Source of the DNA: Aliiruegeria haliotis
GTDB taxonomy: Bacteria; Pseudomonadota; Alphaproteobacteria; Rhodobacterales; Rhodobacteraceae
DNA length: 64,000 nt
NCBI RefSeq assembly: GCF_003003255.1
Contig: NZ_PVTD01000001.1
Location: forward strand, 1,149,122-1,213,121
Direction: 5' to 3'
Shown: positions 39,720 through 50,977 of the stretch, in pieces
How the letters are laid out: the number at the start of each line of letters is the position of its first letter
Numbering within the stretch: position 1 is the first letter of the stretch
The notes under the pieces: model-generated
The model's database searches: none
Told to the model about the DNA's origin: nothing
What the model saw: only the letters and a program-made list of their open reading frames with translations
Made by a program: the position numbers and the translations under genes

Positions 39720-40352
39720 TCAGTCGTAGCGGGTGGCAACTCGGCCCCAATCTTTCTGGCGTCCGAACATGATCTTGCGTCTCTTGACCTTTCGTTTGTC
39801 GTCTCTGATTGGTTTGCCGCGCGACTTGCCTCCAGGGATGCAGGGCTTGATCCGCATTCCTATCAAGGCCTCTCGGAACCAGCCCGCATTCGCCATTGTC
39901 GCTCGGACCGATAGCGCGAAACGGCTCAGTATCCTCGATCTTTTAGTCGCCAATCGGCTGATGGCAGGTTACCCGCCAGCGTCCTGGCGCCAGTGTCGGC
40001 GCTGATCGTTGCCGCGCTGCCGATGCTCGCATCGCCGAGAAGAGAACCCGAAGTGATGAAGTTCCGGATCGGACGCCCCGCGGCGTCAGTGACGGCATGC
40101 AGCTTCGGGTTCAGGCCGCCTTTCGTGCGCCCGATCAGCCTTCCACACCCCCTTGTTCAACCACGGGCTGACGGCCGTTCGATGCGCCTTGAGGTATGTC
40201 GCGTCATGATCTTTTTAGATCCGTTGCTTCCGAAGCCAACCCCACCATGATCCGGGCAAGCACGTCCGTGTCGCTCCCGTTGCCCGGCAGGGCACGGTGC
40301 TGTGTACACCCGAGTGGAGCCGCTCCCAGCGATTATAGAGCATCCTGGTGCG
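39720..40352 (-). pseudogene. Decayed IS5-family transposase
   Basis: Pieces of an IS5/IS427-type transposase occur in order but in different frames: LYNRWER near 40340, DATYLKAHRTA near 40200, LIGRTKGGLNPKLHAVTDAAGRP near 40130-40060, then ADWFREALIGMRIKPCIPGGKSRGKP and MFGRQKDWGRVATRYD ending at 39720. Stops and shifts break the gene repeatedly, and the N-terminus and inverted repeats are gone. An old insertion between the sulfotransferase gene and cckA. The remaining 40353-40587 holds no recognisable gene. Confidence 0.82.
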
Positions 40353-40587
40353 CCATCTTCACTTGGTGCGCCTCTCTAACGCAAGTCGTTGCAATTTATA
40401 AAAAACGCCACGCTGACCACGTTCGCCATCGACGCATGGCCTGCCATGGCTCTTCGGACACTACGGCCGGAGCCGTGCCATCGGCTCATCGTTCGGCTGG
40501 GAAACGATTGCTCACTACGCCCCCGGAAGAATGGGAGCTTGGATCAAGCTCGCCCGGAATTTGCAACCAGATCAATGGGTCCTGGCA

Positions 40588-42912
40588 CTAGTGGATCTGG
40601 TCACGGACTGTGGCGGTTAATTCGTTCAGCGAAAACGGCTTGGGCAGAAAGACGGAGTTGGGGATTCGTGATTGCTCGTCAGAGAAGTGTTCCTCGGCAT
40701 AGCCGGAGACGAAGATCACGCGCACATCAGGCCTTTGCTTCAAGGCCTCTCGAACCCAGCTTGGGCCATCCATACCCGGCATGATGACATCCGTGACAAA
40801 GACGTCCACCTTCAACGAATTGTCCTCGAGGGTCAGCAGAGCTTCTTCTGCGCTCTCGGCCTCGATGACGGTGTAGCCCCGCATGCGAAGAGCGCGTGAA
40901 GCGAAAGCGCGCACCGGCGCCTCGTCCTCGACCAGAAGAATGACACCATCCCCCTGTTGCAGGGAGTTCACCGGAAGCGACTTGCGTGAAACAGGTTCGA
41001 CGGACTGTGCCTTGTCATGAGCCGGGAAATAAAGCGACACAGTGGTACCTTTGTCGACTTCGGAATCCACAAAAATGTAGCCACCGGTCTGCTTGACGAT
41101 GCCGTAGGCTGTGGACAGCCCCAACCCCGTCCCCTCGCCCGTCCTTTTTGTGGTAAAGAATGGCTCGAAGATCTTCGCGAGCTTGTCGGGCGGAATGCCC
41201 ACGCCCATATCGACCACCTTCACAATGACATAGTCACCAGGCGCCACGACGGCTCGGTCCCTTGAAAAAGATTGCGAAATATGAGCGCTCTCTGATTCAA
41301 GACGGATCTCCCCACCGTTTGGCATCGCATCTCGAGCATTCACGACGAGGTTCATGATGACCTGCTCCAGCTGCCTCTTGTCTGCCCGGATCGGGCGAAG
41401 GGCCGGATCGTGGAACAGGGAAAGGGTCACTTTCTCACCTACAAGCCGGTTCAAAAGATGGGTCAGATCCGACAATGTATCCCGCAGGTCAAGAACCTCC
41501 GGTTGAAGGTTCTGTTTTCGGGAGAAGGCCAGCAACTGCCCGACGAGACTCGCGGCGCGATTGGCGTTCTGATTGATCTGGACCAGATCGCCATAGTCCT
41601 GGTCGCCTTGATCGTGCCGCAGGAGCAACAGGTCGCAATGGCCAGAAATAGCCGTCAGCAGGTTATTGAAATCATGTGCAATTCCGCCCGCCAACTGGCC
41701 GATTGCCTGCATTTTCTGGCTTTGAACAAACTGAGCCTCCAGCGTCTTCAACTCCGTGGCGTCATTCAGCACGGCGATGAGATCGACGTCCTTGCCATCC
41801 TTTACGCGTCCAAGAGTGATCTGGAGGTAGAGTTCTTTTTCACCAACGCTGGCTCGGACGAACTCCGACCGTCCCAGCCCCCTCCCACTTGCTGCCTCTT
41901 CGAGCCAGTCCTTGACCGACCGTCCGAGTCCTTCCACCAGTCGATGAAGTTCACCGTCCTCTTGTGCTGCCTCGCCGAGGAGGTCGGCAGCCGCGCGATT
42001 GACACCGCGAATCATTCCGCTTCTGTCGAGACGCAGCAGCGCCACCGGCAGGGAATCCATGCTGCCATCCTCGATCGCTGAGGACGTGGGTGCGACATCG
42101 GTGGTTGTATCCGGGATCAGGAAGATCTCCCGACGTCCGCCAGCGCCTTCCACCTCCACGACGCGCACGGAGACCGCCCCATCGATTCCGTTCAGAACAT
42201 GGGTGTCATTGGGCCGGATGGGCAAGTCGGAAAAAACACGATCCAGCGTCTTGACGCGCCCCCCCATCAGCCGCCGCAGCGCATCGTTCATGAACAGCAC
42301 AGCGCCGGAATGGCTGACGGTCATCATCGGAAGGCTGAGTTGCTCGGCGCCGCGGCCCACCGGGCCTCTCTCAACCAGATCCTCCAGCCGCCAGAGATAA
42401 CGTTCCTCGCCGATCATGTGCACCGCCAGACGCACGTGTCCGCGGCGCGTCACGATATCCTCCCGTGCGCTTCCGCGCGCCTCGGCCCGGTTCTGAAGGC
42501 GCATCAGAACGGCAGATGGGTTGGCAAAAATCTCTCTCAGCGTGCGCGCGAGCGTTTCTTCGATACCTAAATCGCGACCGAACCGTTCGCGTGCTGCCCG
42601 GTTGCGCTGCTGGATGACACCGTCGACATCGGTCGTGAAACTCGGCGATCCGTCGTTCTCGATGAAGCCAGAGACCGCATCGCCAAGATCTTCTTTGGCG
42701 GCGACATGACGGGTTGAAAAGAAGCGGATCAGCACCGCGAGCGCAAGGAGTGTCCCGCCCCCGGCAAAGAGGGCAAGTCCCAACTTCGCGTCCGGGACAT
42801 AGAAGGCCGCCGCAACCAGGACCACAGAGAACAGCGTAAGATAGAGCGTTCGCCCCGAATGTGCCGCTGCCGTACGTGTCACTGGATGAGGAGCAAGCGC
42901 CGGATGTGACAA
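40588..42912 (-). CDS. cckA: Hybrid histidine kinase CckA
   Basis: 774 residues. Two membrane helices (about 22-40 and 45-64), PAS-type regions (about 85-180, 190-265 and 285-385), a histidine kinase core with phosphorylated His413 in [11 protein letters not shown], an ATPase domain (about 510-640) and a C-terminal receiver with [13 protein letters not shown]. The order and sequence fit CckA, which feeds phosphate through ChpT to CtrA in the alphaproteobacterial cell cycle; in rhodobacteria the pathway also controls motility and gene-transfer agents. Single gene; its partners are outside the window. Confidence 0.93.
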   Translation of the reverse strand: MSHPALAPHPVTRTAAAHSGRTLYLTLFSVVLVAAAFYVPDAKLGLALFAGGGTLLALAVLIRFFSTRHVAAKEDLGDAVSGFIENDGSPSFTTDVDGVIQQRNRAARERFGRDLGIEETLARTLREIFANPSAVLMRLQNRAEARGSAREDIVTRRGHVRLAVHMIGEERYLWRLEDLVERGPVGRGAEQLSLPMMTVSHSGAVLFMNDALRRLMGGRVKTLDRVFSDLPIRPNDTHVLNGIDGAVSVRVVEVEGAGGRREIFLIPDTTTDVAPTSSAIEDGSMDSLPVALLRLDRSGMIRGVNRAAADLLGEAAQEDGELHRLVEGLGRSVKDWLEEAASGRGLGRSEFVRASVGEKELYLQITLGRVKDGKDVDLIAVLNDATELKTLEAQFVQSQKMQAIGQLAGGIAHDFNNLLTAISGHCDLLLLRHDQGDQDYGDLVQINQNANRAASLVGQLLAFSRKQNLQPEVLDLRDTLSDLTHLLNRLVGEKVTLSLFHDPALRPIRADKRQLEQVIMNLVVNARDAMPNGGEIRLESESAHISQSFSRDRAVVAPGDYVIVKVVDMGVGIPPDKLAKIFEPFFTTKRTGEGTGLGLSTAYGIVKQTGGYIFVDSEVDKGTTVSLYFPAHDKAQSVEPVSRKSLPVNSLQQGDGVILLVEDEAPVRAFASRALRMRGYTVIEAESAEEALLTLEDNSLKVDVFVTDVIMPGMDGPSWVREALKQRPDVRVIFVSGYAEEHFSDEQSRIPNSVFLPKPFSLNELTATVRDQIH

Positions 42913-43009
42913 GGATCCTCTCCCTCAGATTCGTCCGCGCCCATTTCCGCCCCAATAGGTTAATCGGTGCTTAAGCGTCTCCTGATTGAAGCAAATGCCC
43001 GGCAAAAAC

Positions 43010-44173
43010 TCACGCATTTCTGCGAAAGACGGCCAAAAAGAACCCGTCGCCGCCTTCGAGCGGCGAGAATCGGCGCCCGCTCTCCCACGCCCAACCGTCG
43101 CGTTTCAGGAACCAATCCGCCTGATCCTCGTTCTCGCTTCGGAACATGGAGCAGGTGACATAGGCAAGGGCGCCACCGGGCGCAACGAACGGTGCCACGT
43201 CATCGACAATCTCGCGCTGAAGCGCGAGCAGACCTTCCAGCATGTCCGGCTCCAGTCGCCAGCGCGCCTCGGGTTGCCGCCGCCACGCCCCGCTGCCGGA
43301 GCAGGGTACATCCGCCACAACTAGGGCATAGGGCGCATGCCGGGCCACATCATTGCCCGAGAGCCGCTCGACCGAGGCACCCGCCCGCGCTGCCCGCGTC
43401 GGGAGGTCCTTCATTCGCCGCGGATCTGCATCATGCGCGAAGATCGGGCCTGCCCCACGGGCGGCCAAGGCGAGTGTCTTCCCGCCCCCGCCAGCACAAT
43501 AATCCAGAACGGCCCCGGCATCCGGGAGGGGAATGGCGTCGGACACGGCCTGCGATGCGGCATCCTGAATCTCCACCAGGCCATCGCGGTAGCAGGCCGA
43601 TCCCTGCACACGCCGCGCGCCCTCGACCGCCTCAAGGGCCGAGGGCGACAAAGGGTGAGGCCGGGTGACGATGTCTTCGACCGCGAGCCTGTCCACCGCC
43701 GACTGGCGCGAGGTCCTCGCGAGGTTGGCCCGAAGATAGACCGGCGCACGATCCCGCATGGCCTCCAACGTCCGATCACGCTCTTCGCCGAGGCTTCGCG
43801 TGCATTCGGGCAGGAGCCAGTCAGGGCAATCGAGCCGTTCCCCCAACTCCAGCGAGCGCGGCGGCTGACGTTCGGCATCGGTCAATAGGTCCGGCGCATG
43901 CCCGATGCCGGAGAACAGCTCCTCGGGATCCTGACCGGTGCTCCGGAGATAGCCCAGCACAAGCGCCCTGCCCGTCTCCCCATGTCCGAGCACGGCGGAG
44001 GAGCGCCGCCTGCGTATCGCGGAGAACACGAGGTCACGCACCGCGGCGCGATCCTTGGAACCCGCAAAGCGGCTTGCGCGCGACCAATTGGTCAGGATCT
44101 TCTCCGCCGGTTCGCCGGCCAACCAGCGATCCAGTATCTCTGCTGCTGCCGCGCAGCGCGCCCCGGGGGTCAT
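43010..44173 (-). CDS. rsmB: 16S rRNA (cytosine-C5) methyltransferase, RsmB type
   Basis: 387 residues from the ATG at 44173. An N-terminal NusB-like helical domain (about 1-130) precedes a SAM-dependent methyltransferase with VLDYCAGGGGKTLALAA (SAM binding), DVPCSGSGAWRR and AYVTCSMF, the two catalytic cysteine motifs of RNA m5C enzymes. RsmB modifies C967 of 16S rRNA. The N-terminal region is shorter than in E. coli RsmB, normal for this group. Confidence 0.87.
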   Translation of the reverse strand: MTPGARCAAAAEILDRWLAGEPAEKILTNWSRASRFAGSKDRAAVRDLVFSAIRRRRSSAVLGHGETGRALVLGYLRSTGQDPEELFSGIGHAPDLLTDAERQPPRSLELGERLDCPDWLLPECTRSLGEERDRTLEAMRDRAPVYLRANLARTSRQSAVDRLAVEDIVTRPHPLSPSALEAVEGARRVQGSACYRDGLVEIQDAASQAVSDAIPLPDAGAVLDYCAGGGGKTLALAARGAGPIFAHDADPRRMKDLPTRAARAGASVERLSGNDVARHAPYALVVADVPCSGSGAWRRQPEARWRLEPDMLEGLLALQREIVDDVAPFVAPGGALAYVTCSMFRSENEDQADWFLKRDGWAWESGRRFSPLEGGDGFFLAVFRRNA

Positions 44174-44857
44174 GCCCGCCCCCAACGCGGGGTACCGCAG
44201 GACGGCCCACGCTCTGTGCCAATGGCACCCGCCGTGCTGGCAGCACTCGGAGAGGTCACATCCCGTAGACCGACGATCTGCCCGCAAGCCCCCTTCTCGA
44301 GATGATGCATTTCGTTCAACACTCGCAGCCCTCCACGACTCGCCGTCAACTCAGCCATGCCTGATGATGCAGTGATGGTAAATCCGGCGCAGTGGATTCG
44401 CCCGCAATCCATGGCGGGGTGAGCCGGGGACAAAGCCGTACAGGCGGGATCGCGTGTGCCGTAGAGATGCAAGTTAAACCACATATTATATTGATATTAT
44501 TCAATTTTTCCAACTAAACACTTTGGCACTGCGGGGTGACGCCGGTCGATCCCCTCCGGTCTGGCTGAACCTTGCCCGCCGAAACACGCGGCGTAACTGT
44601 ACGATACAAGATCCCGGTATCCGCGCGTGCTGACGTGGGTCTTTCCGTCGTTGCATGCGTGGGAGGCGTGAATTGCCGTCTGGGGACAAACCACGGCTTG
44701 GGTGATCCACGTTCCAAGACAAACCGGGTACGAGGGGCCGATACGAAACCTGCTCGCATCCCCTGAAGCGGGACCGATGTGAGCCCCCTTGCCCCAGCCC
44801 GGGCCAACGACGGATCGGCCCGCTACGACGGCGGGCCGACTCCGTTATTCAACCCAC
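44174..44857. other. 684-bp spacer with no confident gene
   Basis: Several overlapping short frames. The longest open one, minus strand 44807-44514 (97 codons), is Arg-, Thr- and Pro-rich with no family I recognise and no clear ribosome site. Around 44470-44515 there is an AT-rich patch (ATATTATATTGATATTATTC) that could be a promoter. A small RNA is possible but I cannot identify one. Confidence 0.4.
44816..44838 (-). terminator. Hairpin after guaB
   Basis: CGGCCCGC (44816-44823) pairs with GCGGGCCG (44831-44838) over a seven-base loop, 20 bases past the guaB stop. The eight-pair GC stem has no T-run, so it may stabilise the message or assist Rho-dependent termination. Confidence 0.45.
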
Positions 44858-46348
<1,491 letters not shown>

Positions 46349-46359
46349 CTATACACGCT

Positions 46360-47394
46360 TTGACGTCGCATGAAACCCCGCATTTCGGGGATTCCCACTT
46401 GGCAGTGGCAGATCTTGTTGCAAAACTCCGCGCCATGAGTGGACATGGATATGAAAGCGGGCGGCTTGATCTGCCCTTCGTCGGCGTCTCGACCTTCGGG
46501 AAACGCCCCTTGGTGACCGACTGGAACGCGATCGAGGCGGATGCCGCGATCCTGGGCGCACCGTTCGATGCCGGCACCCAGTTTCGCGCTGGCGCGCGGT
46601 TCGGGCCGCGTGGTGTTCGCGAAGCCTCCACGCTCTTCAGCTTTGGCCATGCGGGCGCCTATGATCATGAGGACGACGAGGTTTACCTCGGCCCCGACGT
46701 ACGGATCGTCGATATCGGGGATGCCGACATCGTCCACACCGACACCGAGAAGAGCCACGCCAATATCGAGGCCGGTGTGCGCGCCATCCTGAAAGCCGGC
46801 GCGCTGCCCGTTGTCATCGGCGGCGACCACTCCGTGAACATTCCCTGCATTTGTGCCTTCGACGATCAGGCGCCGTTCCACCTCCTGCAGATCGACGCCC
46901 ACCTAGATTTCGTGGATGAACGGCACGGGGTCCGCCATGGCCACGGCAACCCGATGCGCCGTGCCGCCGAGAGGGACCATGTCACGGGCCTGACCCAACT
47001 GGGCATCCGCAACGTCAGCTCGACCGCGAAGGAAGGCTATGCCGCCGCACGCGACATGGGCTCCGATATCCTGTCTGTCCGGCAAGTCCGAAAGCTCGGC
47101 ACGGAGGCCGTGCTGGACCGGATCCCGGACGGGGCCCGCCTCTATGTGACCCTCGATATCGACGCCTTCTGCCCCTCCATCGCGCCGGGAACCGGAACGC
47201 CGTCACACGGCGGGTTCCTCTACTACGAGGTGCTGGAGCTTCTTCAAGGTGTCGCCAGGCGGAACAGGATCGTGGGGTTCGACCTTGTCGAGGTCTCTCC
47301 CGACCACGATCCGGCACGGGTCACGAGCATTCTCGCCGCGCAGGTGGCGCTGAACTTCCTCGGCTTCATCTTCGCCGCCCGTACACGCGGTTGA
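46360..47394 (+). CDS. Agmatinase/arginase-family ureohydrolase
   Basis: 344 residues if the TTG at 46360 is used; the ATG at 46435 gives 319. Manganese-binding motifs are GGDHS, DAHLDFVDERHG and LDIDAFCPSIAPGTGTP. The position after DIDAF is Cys where most relatives have Asp; this residue is not one of the direct metal ligands in arginases. The family hydrolyses guanidino groups to urea; agmatine, guanidinobutyrate and guanidinopropionate are possible substrates. No polyamine or transport genes adjoin it. Confidence 0.85.
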   Translation: MTSHETPHFGDSHLAVADLVAKLRAMSGHGYESGRLDLPFVGVSTFGKRPLVTDWNAIEADAAILGAPFDAGTQFRAGARFGPRGVREASTLFSFGHAGAYDHEDDEVYLGPDVRIVDIGDADIVHTDTEKSHANIEAGVRAILKAGALPVVIGGDHSVNIPCICAFDDQAPFHLLQIDAHLDFVDERHGVRHGHGNPMRRAAERDHVTGLTQLGIRNVSSTAKEGYAAARDMGSDILSVRQVRKLGTEAVLDRIPDGARLYVTLDIDAFCPSIAPGTGTPSHGGFLYYEVLELLQGVARRNRIVGFDLVEVSPDHDPARVTSILAAQVALNFLGFIFAARTRG

Positions 47395-47440
47395 CGTCAA
47401 CGCGTCGTCGGGCCCGCAACCCGGAAAGGCGGCAGGCGTG

Positions 47441-48217
47441 TCAGGTCAGGGTTGCGCGCGCCGTCGTGGCAAGCTCACGGATGGCGGCCGCAACCGTCGT
47501 TGCATCCGCCCCAACCCCGAGGAACCGCGCCCCGAGCTCCTGAAACCGCGGATAGAGGTCGGAATCGTAGTGAATGATCCCGGCCGCCTTGCCGGTGGCC
47601 GCAATCCGGCGGATCGCTGTTTCGATGATCTCCACGATCTCGGGATCGTCGCCATTGTCCCGAAAGCCGAGGTTCGCCGAAAGGTCGGCCGGACCGACGA
47701 AGACGCAATCGACACCGGGAACGGCGGCAATGGCTTCGAGGTTCTCCAGTGCCGTCGCGGTCTCGATCTGAACGATCACGCAGATCTCGTCATTCGCGGT
47801 GGAATCATAGTCCGTGATCGCTGCGTAGTTCGTGGCCCGCCCCAGCATCGCCCCACGGCCGCGAATGCCCTCGGGCGGGTACTTGCAGGCGGCCACGACA
47901 GCCGCGGCCTGTTCCGGCGTGTCGACCATCGGAACCATGATCGTCTGGACGCCGAGGTCCAGAACCCGCTTCAGGATCCAATCCTCCCCCCAGGCCACGC
48001 GCACGACCGGCGCGGCGTCGAACCCCTGCATGGCGTTGAGCTGCGCATGGATCATGTCCAGCGTGTTCGGCCCGTGCTCGGCATCGATGAGACACCAGTC
48101 GAAACCGGCGCTTGCCGCGATGGAGGCGATGGGAGGGTGTCCGAGATCCAGCCAACAGCCCATTTGCAGGCGGCCTTCGGACAGGGCGTGTTTGATCGGG
48201 TTCCTGGGTGCGGGCAT
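47441..48217 (-). CDS. HpcH/HpaI-family aldolase
   Basis: 258 residues. DAEHGPN (catalytic histidine), VIVQIETATALENL (metal-binding Glu) and GPADLSANLG (metal-binding Asp) are the class II 2-keto-acid aldolase motifs. Such enzymes split 2-keto-3-deoxy sugar acids or similar 4-hydroxy-2-keto acids to pyruvate plus an aldehyde. Its start codon overlaps the aglK stop by one base (TGATG), making it the last gene of the alpha-glucoside operon. Why an aldolase belongs there is unclear; it might serve another sugar using the same transporter. Confidence 0.85.
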   Translation of the reverse strand: MPAPRNPIKHALSEGRLQMGCWLDLGHPPIASIAASAGFDWCLIDAEHGPNTLDMIHAQLNAMQGFDAAPVVRVAWGEDWILKRVLDLGVQTIMVPMVDTPEQAAAVVAACKYPPEGIRGRGAMLGRATNYAAITDYDSTANDEICVIVQIETATALENLEAIAAVPGVDCVFVGPADLSANLGFRDNGDDPEIVEIIETAIRRIAATGKAAGIIHYDSDLYPRFQELGARFLGVGADATTVAAAIRELATTARATLT

Positions 48218-49308
48218 CAGCGATACAACAATGAGGTTCCGTCCATGAAAACATGGACCTTTTCAGGTGAAGCGGTCATGTGAAGGGTCTGCCCCTTCAG
48301 ACCACGGTGAATGCCGGGAAGCTTGGCGATGACGGGGTCCTTGCCCGGCGCATCGGGCACGAAGAAGAGCAGCGTAACCTCCCCGAGATTCTCCTGAACG
48401 TCAACTGTCCCCGTGTACCCGGTCCCGTCCTCGGACACATGCATGTCTTCGGGTCGGACGCCGACGTTGACGGTCTTGCCCATGTCCGCCGCGGTCGAGG
48501 GATAGGCCGACACGATGTCACCATGGTCGTCGGCCAGCCGGATCGTTGTCCGCTCGCCCGTCGCGGTAATCTCACCGGGGAAGAGGTTCATCGCGGGTGA
48601 GCCTATGAATTGCGCCACGAACTCGTTGCGCGGCTTCTCATAAAGCTCCAGCGGCGTACCGACCTGGCTGATGCCCTTGTTGGCCAGCACAACGATCCGG
48701 GAGGCAAGCGTCATCGCCTCCACCTGGTCATGGGTGACGTAGATCATGGTGCGATCCGGCATGCTTTCCTTGAGCTGCGCGATCTCCAGCCGGGTGGCGA
48801 CACGGAGGGCAGCATCGAGGTTGGACAGCGGCTCGTCGAAGAGGAAGACCTTGGGATCACGCACGATACAGCGGCCGATGGCGACACGCTGGCGTTGCCC
48901 GCCCGAAAGCGCCTTCGGCAACCGGTCGAGATAGGGCGTGAGTTGCAGGATGTCGGCGGCTTTGCGCACCGCGTCGTCGATTTCCTGCTTGCTCATCTTC
49001 GCCAGTTTCAACGCGAAGGCCATGTTGTCATAGACAGTCATGTGCGGATAAAGCGCGTAGCTCTGGAACACCATCGCGATGCCCCGCTGCGCCGGCGGCA
49101 CGTCGTTGACCACCTGCCCGTCGATCTGCAACTCGCCGCCGGTAATCCTCTCCAGGCCCGCGATCATCCGCAGAAGCGTGGACTTGCCGCAGCCGGACGG
49201 ACCGACAAAGACGATCAGCTCCCCCGCGTCGATGTCCAGGTTGATGTCCTTCAGAACGGATACATCGCCATAGCTCTTGGCGACATCGGTCAGTTTCAGT
49301 CCTGCCAT
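48217..49308 (-). CDS. aglK: Alpha-glucoside ABC transporter ATPase
   Basis: 363 residues from the ATG at 49308 (TGTTCCCCCTCCT upstream contains the complement of a GGAGG site). Walker A GPSGCGKST, Q-loop FQSYALYPHMTV, signature LSGGQRQR, Walker B VFLFDEPLSNLD and switch histidine in YVTHDQVEAMT are all intact. The C-terminal regulatory domain is MalK-like. It powers the AglEFG importer. Confidence 0.93.
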   Translation of the reverse strand: MAGLKLTDVAKSYGDVSVLKDINLDIDAGELIVFVGPSGCGKSTLLRMIAGLERITGGELQIDGQVVNDVPPAQRGIAMVFQSYALYPHMTVYDNMAFALKLAKMSKQEIDDAVRKAADILQLTPYLDRLPKALSGGQRQRVAIGRCIVRDPKVFLFDEPLSNLDAALRVATRLEIAQLKESMPDRTMIYVTHDQVEAMTLASRIVVLANKGISQVGTPLELYEKPRNEFVAQFIGSPAMNLFPGEITATGERTTIRLADDHGDIVSAYPSTAADMGKTVNVGVRPEDMHVSEDGTGYTGTVDVQENLGEVTLLFFVPDAPGKDPVIAKLPGIHRGLKGQTLHMTASPEKVHVFMDGTSLLYR

Positions 49309-49321
49309 CTGTTCCCCCTCC

Positions 49322-50968
49322 TCAGGCCGGTTTGGCGGTCGCGAACACCGCCTGGTACGGCGGCAACGTGGCCCCGCCTGCATCGATTGTCGAGCTGAAT
49401 GGATTGTCCGGCACTGCGGCCCAGTTGCCCGGCGGCAAGTCGATTGCCCGGGCGTTGTCCGACAGGTTGAACGCGCAGAAGACACGCTCGCCCCCGTGCT
49501 CCCGGACAAAGGCAAGGAAACCGTCTTCTACGATATGCGGCAGAAAGCTGCCTTTTTGCAGGGCCGGATGTGCGCCGCGGAGCGCAATGATCCTGCGATA
49601 AAAATGCAGCAGAGCATTCGGGTCACGTTCCTGGGCGGCCACCGACTTGTCCAGGTGCTCGGGCGCCACCGGCAGCCAGGGAGTCCCCTCTGAGAAGCCA
49701 CCGTTCGCAGCCTCGCCGGACCAGACCATCGGCGTCCGGCACCCGTCCCGCCCCTTGAACTTCGGCCAGAACCGTTTGCCGTAGGGGTCCTGCAGGTCCT
49801 CGAAGGAAACATCGGCCTCCGTCAGGCCCAACTCCTCTCCCTGGTAGAGACAGACCGTACCCCGGAGCCCCATGAGCACCGCGGCGTAAAGGCGCTGCTG
49901 TGTTTCGGTCAGGGACCAACGGCTCCGGTGACGCGGCACGTCGTGGTTCGAGAAGGCCCAACAGGCCCAGCCATCCGCCGCCATGCCATCAAAGGTCTCC
50001 ACCACGTTTCCGACATGAAGACCGGTCGGAAACTCGTTGGAAAGAAAGGCGAAATCATAGCACATGTGCAGCTTATCGCCGCCCGAGGTATACGCAGCCT
50101 GCACCTCCGCCCCTCGCTGCCCCTCGCCGACTTCGCCCACCGATGTGATCGCCGGATAGAGGTTCATCAGGCGGCGGAGTTTCCGGAGGAACGCGATGTT
50201 TTCCGGACGGGATTTGTCGAACAGGTGGTCCTGGAAGTTGTACGGGTTCACCGCCGGCGCGGTCTTGTCGTTGATCTCCTCCGGCGCAAGCGGAGGATTG
50301 TCCCGCAAGTGCTTATCATGAAAATAGAAATTTACCGTGTCCAGCCTGAACCCGTCGACGCCCTTTTCCAGCCAGAACCGGGCCACATCCAGAAGCGCTT
50401 CCTGCACCTCGGGCTCGTGGAAGTTAAGATCCGGCTGCTCGATCAGGAAGTTGTGCAGGTAGTACTGCATACGCTCGCCGTCCCATTCCCAGGCCGAACC
50501 GCCAAAGATCGAGAGCCAGTTTGTCGGCGGGGTTCCATCCGGTTTCGGATCCGCCCAGACATACCAGTCTTTCTTTGGGTTATCGCGGCTTGCCCGACTT
50601 TCCTTGAACCAGGGATGCTGGTCGGAGGTGTGCGACAGCACGAGGTCGATCATCACCTTGATACCAAGCCCGTGGGCGGTCTCGATCATGGTGTCGAAGT
50701 CACCCAGCGTGCCGAACATCGGGTCGATGTCGCGGTAGTTCGAAACGTCGTATCCGAAGTCCAGCATCGGCGAGGTAAAGAATGGCGAGATCCAGATGCA
50801 ATCCACCCCGAGTGAGGCAATGTAGGGCAACCGCTCGATGATGCCCGGGATATCGCCGATCCCGTCGCCATTGCTGTCCTGATAGGACCGCGGGTAGATC
50901 TGGTAGATCACCGCACCACGCCACCAATCCGGATCGACCGAGGCATTTTTCACTATGGTATCAGACAT
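49322..50968 (-). CDS. aglA: Alpha-glucosidase, GH13
   Basis: 548 residues. A GH13 barrel with nucleophile Asp210 in DGFRLDTVN, acid/base Glu277 in SVGEVGE and Asp341 in FSNHDVPRH. DSNGDGIGDIPGI near the N-terminus is the oligo-1,6-glucosidase/alpha-glucosidase calcium loop. No signal peptide, so it cleaves imported sucrose, maltose or trehalose-like sugars in the cytoplasm. It lies between the permease and ATPase genes of the operon. Confidence 0.94.
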   Translation of the reverse strand: MSDTIVKNASVDPDWWRGAVIYQIYPRSYQDSNGDGIGDIPGIIERLPYIASLGVDCIWISPFFTSPMLDFGYDVSNYRDIDPMFGTLGDFDTMIETAHGLGIKVMIDLVLSHTSDQHPWFKESRASRDNPKKDWYVWADPKPDGTPPTNWLSIFGGSAWEWDGERMQYYLHNFLIEQPDLNFHEPEVQEALLDVARFWLEKGVDGFRLDTVNFYFHDKHLRDNPPLAPEEINDKTAPAVNPYNFQDHLFDKSRPENIAFLRKLRRLMNLYPAITSVGEVGEGQRGAEVQAAYTSGGDKLHMCYDFAFLSNEFPTGLHVGNVVETFDGMAADGWACWAFSNHDVPRHRSRWSLTETQQRLYAAVLMGLRGTVCLYQGEELGLTEADVSFEDLQDPYGKRFWPKFKGRDGCRTPMVWSGEAANGGFSEGTPWLPVAPEHLDKSVAAQERDPNALLHFYRRIIALRGAHPALQKGSFLPHIVEDGFLAFVREHGGERVFCAFNLSDNARAIDLPPGNWAAVPDNPFSSTIDAGGATLPPYQAVFATAKPA

Positions 50969-50977
50969 TTATGAGCC

